NCBI GenBank assembly: GCA_963930775.1
Contig: OZ005690.1
Span: 3,332,225-3,396,224 of the forward strand
Origin: Cliona cf. orientalis
Taxonomy: Eukaryota; Porifera; Demospongiae; Clionaida; Clionaidae
DNA length: 64,000 bases
Direction of reading: 5' to 3'
The notes beneath the pieces were generated by a model. That model searched no databases. It was not told the DNA's origin and saw only the letters and a program-made list of their open reading frames with translations. The position numbers and the translations under genes were made by a program. Each line of letters starts with the position of its first letter. Positions within the stretch are counted from its first letter, which is position 1. Positions 1-12,356 of the stretch are shown in pieces.

Positions 1-171
1 TTGTCATTAAAATTTTAATGGTAATCTTTGGAAAAGAGGAAAATTTTTCATATAGTCTTCATTTTGATTAGCTAGATGATGTCAATTCAAACTGGAACTA
101 CAGTCAAAGCATACATTATGCAAGCCAAACAGTATATAGACAGTTTGTAATTTCCCTTGTTCTAGATATAT

Positions 172-3100
172 TCAGTAAGTTGGTTCATCACTATCATAAT
201 CTGGATTAAGTAGTTGTTGGTTCTCTGCAGAATACTTATGATGTTCAATTCGAGAACTAATATCCAATATCGCATCCACCTGCTCTTCGTTTACTTGAGC
301 AATACTCAGACCTCTTACCACTCCACATGAACAGCACAGTGAGAAAATCTGGTACAAAATAATACCACAAAACAGAAGGAAGGCAATTCCAGTAGACAAT
401 ATTGTAGCACTTGTCTGCATAGAGGACCTATCCTTGTTATTGGTGTGGGAAACAATAATGAATCCGCTAAGAAAGCATATGTTTAGGAAGAAGGAACTAT
501 GAAATACCAGAAGAGCATGACTCTTATAAACGCTTGTTGCTAACATGTAAAACTGCAAGAGCCCCATAAAGATTAGAAGTATTAGCAAATTGACACCATT
601 AGGGATAGAGAAATTTGATGCAAATGTGACAAATACTATGCCTCGGACAAGCAATAGAAGTCCAAACCAATACTGGTGCTTATGCTTCAAGGGAGCAAAG
701 TTGGCATCATAGAAAGGATTTAATCTTATTGTCCACCTCAGAAGCCTGTAGTGAGAGACCCTTCGTATCCACTGAATAAAAAGCAAAAGCAGAGTGTATG
801 GCAGCCACAGAAACAGCAGAGTGAACAATGATGCAGCAAAGAGGAGGATATGTGGATAGCCAAAGTAATCAAGTGTTCCGTCAGTCGACCATACAAATGA
901 GTGAGAAGTAGCTGTTGCTGTAACAGTAGTATCATTTGAATTTCCATACACTATTAACGTGAGTATTGAGAAATGTAATATCTCCACAGCAGTTCGGAGC
1001 AGTTTCATGTAAGACAACAGAATAAGTGTGACCAATACTGGAACAGCTCTATTTCCAAAGAGGGCAGTCAGTCGAGTTGAATATCGAGCCAGCATAATCA
1101 TCACTCTAGCAATGGATCAGAGATAGAGGGGAAAGACAAATTGTAACCAAGACTTCCAGAAAGCATTCAAATTTTTAACAAAGCACATTTCGATTCCAAA
1201 ATCCAGATTAAGCCAAGCTATAAAAATCTTAAAGAAAATGAGTTCTCTGGGTATTCTATTAGGAAAAACAACACTTTGATAGGTCCATACAATGTTTGCA
1301 TAGAAGATGAGTCCATTAATCATGCCCTGAGTGACAGTGAGGTTCAAGATACTGATAAAGAAAACTAACAAGAATCCTGCAGCACCAAAGAAAATAAGAA
1401 GAGTCACATTATTATCATTTGCACAGTAGATGCAGTGGGAGGAGCCTATTGCTAGGCTGTAGTTCTCCTTGCATCCACCACACAGCCTTCCAGCTCGGTT
1501 GAAGGAACACTGATCACCTGATACCCCTTTAAATACCTTGGTATATTTAATCACCTTATTATCCTTGCAATAATCGAATCGGCATTGTTTACCGAGAATT
1601 ACTTTCTTAGCGGACAATGTAATCCAGAGTGAAGTATTCCAGGAAAAGATTGCTTTACTTTTGAAAATATTGCAATTCACTCCATTATCAGTAAGCACAG
1701 GAAAGCAATAACAGCCTGGGGGGTCTCCTTGTAGAGAGAATCCAGGTGGACAAGGTAGGACTCTTAAATTGATATGCAGAGGGGAAAAGAAAGTACATGC
1801 CTTTGCATAATATGGTCGAGTCACATTATTATCACAAGTAATATCAGAATATGAGATTGCAGACAGCACCAACTGTACTCTAACAGTAACTGATTCATTG
1901 CTGTACACAGTGTAATTCAGTAAAGTGCATCGAGACTTATTGATCCATTGATTGTATTGGCTGGATGGTTTCAGGATTGATGATGTATGTGGTGGTTGGA
2001 ATCTAGCGTAGACCATTCCAGGTGTCGCTCCCCAGTCTCCACCCACAACTACAACTGAGACTGAAATCGTCTCACCAGGATAGTAGGAACGAGAGTAGTG
2101 ATTACCTGAAATGTTATGACATAAAGGTTTATGTTGCTCGTCACATCTGCAAACACGCGATGGATTACCAGAGACAGAAGATAGACTTGAATTATTCTTT
2201 GGGTGCAGGTATACGACACTTCCATTGCACCATTCCAGAGAAGCACCATAAATATCGTCGCCTGCTATTTGTGCAAGATTATTTGTAAAATTCAAATACT
2301 GCTCACTACCAGTTGGGTTTATATTATAATATAAACAGGTGTCAAGCAAATTATAATAATTATCGTATTGGACTTGTAATGTGTACTGAAATTTATCTGG
2401 ATCAATATATATTGCTCCTCCTTTCTCTTTTGCTGAATTGTTCTCAAAAATTAAGTTAGAATTTCCGTTTACTAATTTAAGAACTGATGAAAGAAGTGCC
2501 ATAGCACCTCCATATGCAGCTGAGTTATTAATAAATCTGCTCGTAGCATTTTCAATGGAGAATTTTGACCTATAGCAGTAAAATGCTCCTCCCAAATTTA
2601 TAGTAGCAGTGTTATTGATGAATGTTAAAATTGTGTGACTCCTTAAGTATAAATCAGTTAATACAAGAACAACTGCACCAGCTGAAAATGCTGAATTATT
2701 AATGAAAGTCATTTGTGCATCATTTTTAACATCGATTGTGCAATTAAGTGCATACAGAGCTCCTCCTCCAACGACTGCATGATTGCTATCAAATAAAATA
2801 TGTGCATTATGACTAACATTCAGTGTAGTTGAAAGCAATGCCATGCCTCCTGCAGTGTCAGCTACATTGTTAGTGAAAATAATGTGGGCATTATTTTCGA
2901 CAGTAACATTGGAGAGCTCTATAAAACATGATCCTCCAGAATGAATTGCTGAGTTATTGATGAAGTGTAAACTTGCATTGTGCCGGACATGTAGTGTTGA
3001 TGTTATCATGGCTGTGGATCCCATTTTTCCTGCCAAGTTGCTTATAAATGCTATGTTAGCGTTATCCTCTACATTAAGTACAGAATTTTCCAAAAATATT

Positions 3101-4072
3101 CCAGCAGCTTGTCTTTTGGCTAAGTTGTTAATAAAACTAATCCTTGAATAGTTCCTAACATTTAATGTTGACAACTGAAAAGTGGTTGCTCCATGACTGT
3201 ATGCTGAGTTGTTAATGAAGTGTAAGTCACCCTCAATATTCACCGTGGTACGTACGACAAACATAACTGCTCCTTCATCACCTGTTTTTGAGTTGCTGAT
3301 AAAGAATATGTTGGTACCAGCCATAACATTCAATATCGAGTCAAACACTTTCATAGCTCTTGAGTTACTGGTAAAGATCATGTGCACATTACTGTTTCAA
3401 TATTAAGTATGGATGAGTTTAGATACAAAGCTGCCCTTTGCACTAGATTATGCATGAAACTAACATTAGTATTTTTGCCAATATTAAGTGTGGATGAAGT
3501 CAAATTCATAGCCTCTGCATCCCATTCACTTTTGATAAACGACAATCTTCCTGATAACCATGAATTATTGAAGACAGAATTCACAAGTTTTATCTTGTTT
3601 CTGCTTGAGTTTGTAGCATGTACTATGAAGATGTGAGTCTGATTCTCTGCCAGTATACTGAATGCATCTGGAATACAAGAAATGGTGGACCAGGGAACGT
3701 GCTGTTCCAAAGATGAAGAATGACATTCTCAAAACATATTACTGTAGCATACTTCAGCTCTATGATCACATCCTTTACAACTGCATCCAATTTGCCAGTT
3801 CCTCTTACGGTGAATGAAGTGGATTTCAGTGAAATCCTTTGGCCACCTCCTTTATGCTGTCCAGCAAGAAATATCATTGTGAGGTTGACACTCTGCTGAG
3901 TGAATGTCTTGTTATTGAAGTAGCTCTTTAGAATTTGACACGGAAGGCCATCATGGCAGTCTGGATTAGGAGGAGGACTTGGAGAGACATACACCAGTTC
4001 TGAATCACTGTTGCAATGAATGGATATCAAAGTCACGAGAATTAGAGAGATAATAGGCAGCCACGTCACCAT
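172..4072 (-). pseudogene. P1 copy A: broken gene for beta-helix/multi-TM surface protein
   Basis: Counterpart of the intact 1299-aa gene at 44960-48859, nearly identical along its length. Three lesions are visible. A Trp codon is TGA at 1117-1119, just before a membrane helix. Two-base insertions shift the frame near 3395 and near 3655. The open pieces are 3623-4072 (signal peptide and N-terminal domain), 3378-3710, 1120-3387 (beta-helix repeats, cysteine-rich neck, first membrane helices) and 172-1104 (remaining helices and tail). The flanking DNA is also duplicated. The high identity to copy B suggests recent loss. Sequencing error could explain one indel but hardly three separate breaks. 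Confidence 0.9.
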
Positions 4073-4478
4073 GATGAGCTATGGGTTTACAGGTAACTCA
4101 GAGACAACTTACTTGTATGAGGTTTTATAACTGTGAAATGTTTACTACATGCTACAATAGAATGTGAATAACATTTTCAATATGTTTTGAAAGTAAGGAT
4201 TGACGTTTTTTATCCCAAAGTAAAACTATCAGTGAGTGGATATGCTTGCACCAGTCATTTTCATCGTGACATTATGATAATTGCATTGGGAGTACTGAAG
4301 TGCATAAACATTCTGTTTTGTTTGTCCATAGAGATTTAATACTTCTATATATGTATACATTGTTTCTTCTATGAACTGAAAACACCACTGATACTCAGTG
4401 AATAAATCTTTCTAGGACACTCATATTATTGTTTTGTATACCTAGCTTTAGCTACTTAATAGTATAATTAGCACTTAG

Positions 4479-4629
4479 TTTGATCGAGTCTTCACTAGCC
4501 AGTTGACAATCTTGTCCCAGTGCAATGTCACAATCATGCACCATCACTCACCTAGTGAAGATACCTTGTGAGGTGTTAAAACGTTGGGACAAGAATAATT
4601 ATGACTGGCTAGTGAATATTTGATCAAAA
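4479..4629. repeat. Foldback repeat upstream of P1 copy A
   Basis: Short element with imperfect inverted ends: TTTGATCGAGTCTTCACTAG at the left and the reverse complement of that pattern (CTAGTGAATATTTGATCAAA) at the right. Internal stem sequences such as TTGTCCCA/TGGGACAA also pair. It recurs at 49256-49406 in copy B and, diverged, at 39012-39154 beside P7. It looks like a small nonautonomous DNA element that predates both duplications. Confidence 0.6.
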
Positions 4630-4715
4630 TAATCGCTAACTATGTCAGTCCCTAGCCACAATTATAGCTACTGACATTGTTCAGTTCTTCTGTACATGTC
4701 CTAAATATGCTCGAG

Positions 4716-5061
4716 GTCTGATACACCCATTGCCAAAGGCTATGAAGGGCCATACGATGTTGTGATGAGCATGTTGTGCATTGAAAATGGCTGTCTGACA
4801 CGACAGGAATACAAAGCTGCTGTGAAGAGGATAGCCACACTGGTGAAAAGAGATGGGACTCTCTTGATCTACACAACAATTCGAAACCGAGAAGCGAATG
4901 ATAATACTCCTGGATACTACTACGTAGGTGAACAAAGGATCGTTCAAGTAGCCCTACCCCTGGAGTTTGTGCAGGCAACGTTGAATGAATGTGGGTTAGT
5001 GTTGAAAAAACTAACAAGCTTCCTGAAAAGGAGAGTGATGGCCTTGCCAAGATTGAAATGA
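4716..5061 (+). pseudogene. Orphan last exon of NNMT/PNMT/TEMT-family methyltransferase, copy A (frameshifted)
   Basis: The translated piece reads GYEGPYDVVMSMLCIENG, then a long segment ending in YYYVGEQRIVQVALPLEFV and ECGL. This matches the C-terminal third of nicotinamide N-methyltransferase-type SAM enzymes (PF01234), which have a 'YDxxxSxLCLE' strand and a 'YYxxGEQxF' segment. A plausible splice acceptor AG lies at 4714-4715, and the frame is closed by a stop a little upstream. No 5' exons are visible between here and P1. Copy A lacks one base near 5000 relative to copy B (gggttagtg versus gggttaagtg), so it loses the family C-terminus and stops at 5061. Fragment in a foreign context, probably inactive. 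Confidence 0.75.
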
Positions 5062-5306
5062 CAGATCTGGAGTCCACTGCTTTTATAATTGCAACCAGGC
5101 TCTAGGTGTCCCAGTATTATGAAAATTTAGGATTGAATTGATATATTTAATATGGATTAAATTAGTCAAGTAAAACACTCCTGAGTATGATATAAACTAT
5201 AGAAGTTGTTATCTATAGAGACTACCTACAACTTTTAGCATTCACTATGTACAACTATTGTGCATAAATTTAATGGACTGTTTTGTTCAATAGGTTTATG
5301 CAGGTG

Positions 5307-8210
5307 TTAGTCTGATAGTATTGAATCACGATACTTTGTTTCAAAATCAGTGATATCATGACTTGATCGAAGTGAAATACTGGTCATTAGGGTTGGATCA
5401 TCACCACTCTCCGTTTCGGCTTTCTTAACAAAGATGGATTTGACTTTTTGTGGTAAACTATTCCATATCACTATACCACAGAATTCTGTAAATGCACACC
5501 CAATGGATATGTTGAATAGTAGTGATGATTTGTTTCTGAAGAATGATATTCCTGTGAATAGCAAGATGAGGTTGATTAAGAATGAGCTTTCAATGATAGC
5601 AATCGATATCCTTCTGTACACCTGAGCATAATTTAGATACACCAATACAATCACAAGAACTATTACGAGTATGTAGTTACTAAAAGAAGTATCACTGTAG
5701 CTTTGTGTCAGTGCAGATAGTAAGAAAAGTGTTCCTCGTACAAATAGTAAAGTACCAAACCAATAGTGATGCTTGTCCTTTAAGGGAGCAAAGTAAGCGT
5801 CATATACAGGCTTGTAGCGAGCAATCATTTTCAGTGGTCGATAGTGGTCAACTGCCCTTAACCATTGCATTGAGAACAGCAGTAGTGTATATGGTATCCA
5901 TATAAATATCAGGAATACAAGTGATGTGATAAGCAGGTAGATATGTGGATGGTGCCCATATTGAAGTCTGCCGTCTTCTGCCCAAACTTTTGTGTGTGTT
6001 ACTCCGTTTTTGGAATAAGTAGTGATGGTCGCTAACCTCAAGGATGCAGTAATGATACTTAGTAATTTTGTATAAGAGAAAAACAATATCGTGGCTAAAG
6101 TTGGTACCGAACGGCTTCCACAGATCTTGGATAGCTTTTCTGAAAATTTAATTCCCAAGAAGAATAGAGCAGCAACGTAGAAAGGAAAGGTTATCTGGAG
6201 CCATTTTGCCACAAAAGAATTGAATCCCCTATAAAAGCATGTTTCAATACCGAAATCTAAGTTCAGCCAAGCAATGAAAATATTGAATATCATCCATGGA
6301 GTATGTGAATATCCATAGACTCGAACAATATTTGCATAGAAGATAAGTCCATTGATTACTCCTTGTGTAACTGTCAAGTCTAAGGTGCAAATTGCTAGAA
6401 TCAGAAGAAACCCAGCAGCTACAAAGAAAATGAATAGTGCCAGGTGATTGTCATTTGTGCAGTAGAGACAGTGAGATGACCCAATGGCAAGACTGAAGTT
6501 TTCTTGACAACCTCCGCATAGCCTACCAGAATGGTTGAAGGCACACTGGGAATCAGGGTTTTTAATTACATCTATCTGCTTGTGTCCACTTAAGCATCTC
6601 GATGATGGGCACTGTTTGCTGATCATAATGCCCCCTGTTTGATTAGTAATATCAACAATCTTCACCCATGCATTGGTTTCCCATGAAATGTACCCTGTTG
6701 CTTTTTGTGCTGAGCACTCCATGTCACTATTAGACTGCTTGAAAGTTTCGTAGCAGTCACAGCGTTCCTCGCTGCTAACATAGTCCTCAAACAAAGCAAA
6801 TCCCAGTGGGCATTCGTCTATATGAATTCTCATGAATATTTCTAAACTACGCATCTCGGTGTCAATTTCTTGTAGTTGATCATATCTATCTAGAATACAT
6901 TGGAGATGCCGATTCTTATTATCATCTGTGCCGTACAAGTTGAGAACATTTGACGTTTTTGATGTACGTAGTACAATAGTATGCTGGGTTGTAAACTTTG
7001 ATTTATTGAATAGTGTCAATTTCAAAAGTGTACATTGCTTGTTTTGAAGCACTCGAAATTCATACTCAGAAGTAGCAAGATTCTCTCTATTTTCATCATA
7101 CTCACTATCTAACAAATGCACTGTGCCTATTGTTGCTCCAAAGTCCCCACCTACCAATACAACTGGCAAGGCAAGTGCTTCACCCAGAAAAGCTGTCTCG
7201 TTTAGCAGCAATATGTATTCTTTTTTTGTGCATTGTGGATGCCCATTGTTATCACACAAGCACACTCTTTTCGATTCAGCAGATACAAGACTAAGGGGTG
7301 GTGAAAAGTTTTCATTGGTAGTAGTGAAAAAAAAGTAATTGCGCCAGACTTGTAAACTGACGTTATAATGTGACTTGGTGGTGGAAATGTTGCAGTTACT
7401 CATCAATGATGCTCCGTATATGTTATCCCCACCCATTTCAGCTCTGCTGTTATCAAACACTAGCTTGCTTGTTGCATTCAGCTCCAGATGCACTTGATAA
7501 AAGCACAAATTCTCATTCTGTACAAAAATTGCTCCTCCAAACTCTGCAGCCGTGTTGTCTTGAAATGTTGTTATAGTATCTCCTTTGAAAATAATCTTGG
7601 AATTCTCCATGGATAGTGCACCTCCTTTGTTTCCAGTATTGTTACGGAACGAGTTGATTCCAATAAAGGTTACGGTACTTGAGATTAGTTCTAGAGCTAC
7701 ACGCTCGTAGTATATATAGTTATAATAATCTATGAAATGACTGGTTTGAATTTCAGTGTTTGAATTTTCAAGATTTACCATGGACTGCATAAATGTACAG
7801 TTAATGATGGACACCTTGGATACCTTTCCAGTTGAATACACTGACAGGTCAACTTCATTAATGATTAGACCACTAATCGTAACAGTTTCAATGTTAAAGA
7901 AAAACATTTCAACTCGATTAAAGATAATTTTTTCTTGTGTACCCTGAATTAGTAAAGCCTTTTTATCAAAAATTTTTAAGCCTTCTTCGATACTTGAATA
8001 ATACGAACCTGGAAGAAAAATCACTTGTATTTTGTTTGCATCAAAATAAGTCTCTGAATTATCTCGGTATTCATCTAGTGTTTCACATGGTCCATTTGTT
8101 GGGCAATCATCACTTGGCATCTCTGTAGGTCTCACATACAGAGTCTTCATAGAAAAGCTGACAGCCAAAAGTCCCATGAGCAGTAGTATAGTCGGTTCTT
8201 TCATTGTCAA
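5307..8210 (-). CDS. P2 copy A: intact 967-aa beta-helix/multi-TM surface protein
   Basis: Single uninterrupted ORF with no intron. Order of parts: signal peptide (MTMKEPTILLLMGLLAVSFS); an N-terminal module shared with the other P genes (LYVRP, C...GPCETL, FLPGSY); a short beta-helix section with few GGA/NNT repeats (about residues 185-240); a cysteine-containing middle domain; a neck RLCGGCQENFSLAIGSSHC at about 563-585; about 9-10 hydrophobic helices (about 590-905); and a polar tail. Many N-x-S/T sites fit an extracellular N-terminal part. It is shorter than P1 because most beta-helix repeats are missing. Function unknown; a receptor, adhesion or transport role is inference from architecture only. 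The copy B counterpart is broken, so this is the intact P2 of the window. Confidence 0.9.
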   Translation of the reverse strand: MTMKEPTILLLMGLLAVSFSMKTLYVRPTEMPSDDCPTNGPCETLDEYRDNSETYFDANKIQVIFLPGSYYSSIEEGLKIFDKKALLIQGTQEKIIFNRVEMFFFNIETVTISGLIINEVDLSVYSTGKVSKVSIINCTFMQSMVNLENSNTEIQTSHFIDYYNYIYYERVALELISSTVTFIGINSFRNNTGNKGGALSMENSKIIFKGDTITTFQDNTAAEFGGAIFVQNENLCFYQVHLELNATSKLVFDNSRAEMGGDNIYGASLMSNCNISTTKSHYNVSLQVWRNYFFFTTTNENFSPPLSLVSAESKRVCLCDNNGHPQCTKKEYILLLNETAFLGEALALPVVLVGGDFGATIGTVHLLDSEYDENRENLATSEYEFRVLQNKQCTLLKLTLFNKSKFTTQHTIVLRTSKTSNVLNLYGTDDNKNRHLQCILDRYDQLQEIDTEMRSLEIFMRIHIDECPLGFALFEDYVSSEERCDCYETFKQSNSDMECSAQKATGYISWETNAWVKIVDITNQTGGIMISKQCPSSRCLSGHKQIDVIKNPDSQCAFNHSGRLCGGCQENFSLAIGSSHCLYCTNDNHLALFIFFVAAGFLLILAICTLDLTVTQGVINGLIFYANIVRVYGYSHTPWMIFNIFIAWLNLDFGIETCFYRGFNSFVAKWLQITFPFYVAALFFLGIKFSEKLSKICGSRSVPTLATILFFSYTKLLSIITASLRLATITTYSKNGVTHTKVWAEDGRLQYGHHPHIYLLITSLVFLIFIWIPYTLLLFSMQWLRAVDHYRPLKMIARYKPVYDAYFAPLKDKHHYWFGTLLFVRGTLFLLSALTQSYSDTSFSNYILVIVLVIVLVYLNYAQVYRRISIAIIESSFLINLILLFTGISFFRNKSSLLFNISIGCAFTEFCGIVIWNSLPQKVKSIFVKKAETESGDDPTLMTSISLRSSHDITDFETKYRDSILSD

Positions 8211-9447
8211 TATGGTGAATTTAAAGCAGAGATCAGGATTATGGAGTGCTGCTTGACTTGCATGCAGTTTTTATAGAAAGGTTTTTTGTGACTACATTGT
8301 CGTAACATGTGTGCGCAGCTGTTAGTGCAGTCCAAAATTCGGGAAACTTTCAGTTCGATGTTTTTTATGTGCACGTTTCAGTATGGTAATCTAATGGTGT
8401 CAAAATTTTGTGCATAATATAGCCAATTAGCACTCAGTGTTGTGCAACTATCATTGTTTCAGTTTTGAGTACTATATTTATGCTAATAAAATGCATGATC
8501 TAATTAGCGCCAGAAAATTCGCGTTCTAGGATTTTTTTATTGTGTATCTCAATGGAGCGCGTGACGACCTTTATCAGAAAATTGCATAAAATTTAAAATT
8601 GTAATTATTTTTTTAGCTTGCGTTCTACTAGCATAAACACGGTAACTATCAGTGGGAGTTTCAATTAAACTGAAAATGCTTATGCTAAAATAATATAGCC
8701 CATGTTTTCTTAGTTGGGCACAAGGGGAGCCTTCTACCTTCCTCGAAACTGATTGTTTCCTCCTGAGGTAGGCCTTGATGAGTGATAGCTATAATTTCAA
8801 CTCATGCAACAACAGAAGTAGCCTAGCTGAAGGAAGCTAATACTAAATGATAATTCTCGGTTTTAACGTACACAATGTCCAATTAAAGCAAGTTATTTTC
8901 CCTCCGACAAAGTGAGAAGATTGTGAGCTCCAGCTGTTTGTCAATGATTGCTTTCCTTGTTTTCATCATAATGGTGACAGGTGTGATTGTGTTGTTCTTT
9001 CGACTCAGCATATTATGTCACACAGCCTACATTGCATAAAGGCATAATTTCATAATATCAACTGGACTAGTCACCATACTACGTGCAGAGTTTGGCCCCT
9101 CAAATGCAAGTGACACTATAATAATATTATCATCATAGCTAAAGTTATCGAAGTATAGGAAAATTAATGTGAATAAAATATTTAGTGTTTCTTCTAACAC
9201 TTGATCAAACAGTTTATACAGCAAACTTCACTTTCACTACTCAGTCTGGAGTAGTGCATTCTAAGCTACACTCATTTTCTATAGGAATATTTATAGCATC
9301 AAAATCTTAACGAGTAACACTATTGAGAAATCTTTTCCCTTTTCCTGGATCACTTATACCAGGCTTTCAAATCACAAACATTACTTAGTAATAATATGCA
9401 AATTGAAAATTATACCCAGATCTATCCATAATATACATACATTACAG
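8211..9447. other. Intergenic, P2 to CKAP5 fragment (copy A)
   Basis: AT-rich DNA without a supported gene. It should hold the P2 promoter next to 8211. No exon encoding the missing 5' part of CKAP5 could be recognised here. It contains one copy of the motif GTGACGACCTTTA near 8561, which recurs in transposon-derived DNA at about 29498 and 30788. Confidence 0.6.
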
Positions 9448-11562
9448 CTCCTTGGTTGGCTTGAAGAGAAGCTACCAGCGTCAGGCAAGCTTCCCTCTCC
9501 TGAGGTGACTGGTATCATTGCTCCGCTCTACTCTGCTCTGGAGGACCGCAGTGGAGATGTCAGGAAGAAGGCCCAGGTGGTACTGCCGCTATTCATGGCT
9601 CACGTCAGCTATGACACCATGCTCAAACAAACTGGAAAGCTCAAGGTATGTGTATGTGTATGTGTGCAGCTATGGTTCCTGATTTGTTCAATTATGGTGA
9701 TGCAATTAGTATTATAATCAATTATTTGTTGCTTGCAAATAGTACAATTACATGAAAATTCAGTGGGTTATCTTCCACTACCAATCCTAAACCTAAGGGG
9801 TAAACCATGTATAAGACTCAAACCACACTGTCTCACAGCGGTGTTCCACATGTGTATGCATGTACATGCACATATGTATGTACATATAATATTATACTTT
9901 ATGGCTTTCCGTATGTCTAGCTTCACTAATTAGTTTAATAAGATAGTTATGTATCTTATGAAGAGAGTAAATAATTACTAAAATATCGGTTGCTTGTAAT
10001 CATTCCCTTCACTATTCTCGCCCCTACTAGCCTGCCTCCAGATAAGTTGTCGTTGCCCTACTTGAGAAACACAAGGCCTCTGCTGCCCCTCCCAAAGCTA
10101 GCAAGGCTAAACAGCAATAGCAGCCGCCTCCTGCAGCTCAACAGCCACAGCAAGTAGCCGCTGCAGAGACTGGTGCCCCCGCAGCGATGTCAAAACCGGC
10201 CGCTGAAAAGAAGGCTGCCAAACCCAACGCAGAGAAGGCGGGAGCAAAGGCCGAGAAAGAGAAAAAGACCACGAGCTCAACTTCAAAAGGGAAAGGTCAG
10301 TGGTATAATATGCGTACCTGCTTTTCTTGAAGAGTTTTACTTGGTGTATGACTTGATGGACTTTTGTTCTAACCCTGACATTCCCCTGTTATACATGTAG
10401 CATACTCAATGCTTTCGACAGTCTATATGATTGTCATCAACTGTTTAGAACTGTTATTTGCTTTTAATTTCTTCAGGTGGTAAAGACAAGAATTAAGGGT
10501 GGTAGTGCAGAGGCCAGTGGTGCTCCTCTGGTGTTCGTACCCAATGGGAAGGAGTCTCAAATGAAGGACGAGGAAAAAATGAAGACATTGAAATGGAACT
10601 TTGCCAGTCCAAGAGCTGAGTTTATTGAGCAGTTGAAGGAGCAGATGCAACCTTGTGCCAGCACTGCTCTGTTCACCCAGCTGTTTCATGATGTCTTCAA
10701 ACAGCACATAGCAGCACTGGGGATACTAACCAAGGTCAGCTGTTGATAGAGTATGATTTAAAGATAGCTCTCTCTTTTGAGCAGGCCGTGGTTACTTATT
10801 CATTTATATGTTACTAGCTACCCACAGAATGCTTAACTGTACATGAATGCTTACCCATACCGAATTGTAGCAGAATAGTATTGTACAAGGCTAGACCCAG
10901 CCAGTTAATATTAGGCTCTTGGTTTCATAATATTCCTAACTTGTATAGTGAATTGTCAGTATACTTTTTATTAACTTGTTTTGATAGGGTGTATCTGGAG
11001 ATGCTCCCCTCAAGGAGGCTGCTATTGGTTGTATGGACCTGTTGCTTCGATGGGTCACTCTGCGCTTCTTTGAGACTAACACCACTGTCAACCTCAAGTG
11101 CCTGGAGTTCCTTCAAGCCGCCTTCAAGATGCTGACTCGGGATGGGAACTACAGAATGACCGACTATGAGGCTAATGCTTTCTTACCTTATCTTGTTACA
11201 AAGGTACTTCTGTATGTGGTTTGTGCATATGTCTTGCTTTTTTTATGAGCCTATGTAAGAAAGTTTCAAACCAGCTTGAAGTTCATTCACCTGATGTATA
11301 TACAACTTTAGGAAGGCTCATCTTTTACAATTAAAAATGTTGCTCAAGATACCTTGTATGCATGATATGTACATTGATTTTGTGATATATAGGTTGGTGA
11401 TGCTAAAGAACCAGTGCGCAAGGGAGTGCGTGCCTTGTTCAGGGAGCTTTGTAGCTTCTATCCTCCTGGGAAGCTCTTCACCTTCGTTCTCGATGGTCTG
11501 AAATCAAAGAATGCCAGGCAGAGAACAGGTGAGCAATATTTCCCCACCTCTCTCTATCCACA

Positions 11563-11578
11563 CCCCCCCCCCCCCCCC
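11563..11578. repeat. Poly-C tract (16 nt) in CKAP5-A intron 5
   Basis: Sixteen consecutive C just after the donor of the exon ending at 11528. The matching tract in copy B (56142-56174) is 33 C, so length is unstable between near-identical copies. Confidence 0.95.
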
Positions 11579-11924
11579 AAATTGCTTTATCACTATCGTG
11601 AACTTGCTCTTCTTATTGTGTGTGTATCTGCAGAGTGTCTTGAAGAACTTGGTATTCTGGTCAGAGACAATGGTATGGTGATTTGTGGCCCTCAGCCTCA
11701 GAAGACAGTGCCCCTAATAGCCTCTCAGATTAGTGATCGTGACAACGCTGTACGATCAGCTGCTCTCAATGCCATGGTCGTTGTCTATGGTAATGTGGGA
11801 GATGCTGTCTTCAAATTTACTTCAAAAGTTAGTAAGACATGCATGTACATAATATTATTATTATGACGCACATGTGTGCACATTATAAAACTTTAGCTGT
11901 GACACTGATGATAAAAGTTTATTT

Positions 11925-11947
11925 GGGGGGGGGGGGGGGGGGGGGGG
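11925..11947. repeat. Poly-G tract (23 nt) in CKAP5-A intron 6
   Basis: Twenty-three consecutive G in the intron after exon 6; copy B has 26 G at 56528-56553. With the poly-C tract in the previous intron, it brackets exon 6 with complementary sequences. Confidence 0.95.
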
Positions 11948-12356
11948 AGGGGAGTACAGATCGGCCTATGTGTGCTGTCATAACACTATAGATGCAACTT
12001 GAGTTATTTTTTATGAGGTGCCAGTTAGTTTACACTTCACTCTACAGCTCTCTGCCAAAGATGTGAGCTTGTTTGAGGAGAGGATCCGTCGTTCTGGTAC
12101 GAAGCCCCCTCAGCGTCAGGGGGTGAGCCCCCCAAGGCAGTCACGCCAGTGGAACCCTCCATCTCTCCTGTACCTACTGAGACTACTGCTAAACCATCAG
12201 GCAAGCAGGCTGCCAAGTCAGGTCAAAAAGCAGCAGCTAAGTGAGTAGCTATACTCTGGCACTAACAGCTGTACATTTCTGTTAAGAACCATAATATTAT
12301 GATCAGTTATTTTGCTAATCAGGCTAATTTAATATCAGTTTAGGAAACACTCTTAA

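Noticed and set aside
172..4072. Bacterial (Chlamydia-like) origin or contamination suggested by Pmp-type repeats
   Set aside because: The genes sit among intron-containing animal genes within the same duplicated unit, have eukaryotic-style signal peptides and a multi-helix membrane core, and share the surrounding base composition and transposons. The repeat similarity is better explained by the common beta-helix fold.
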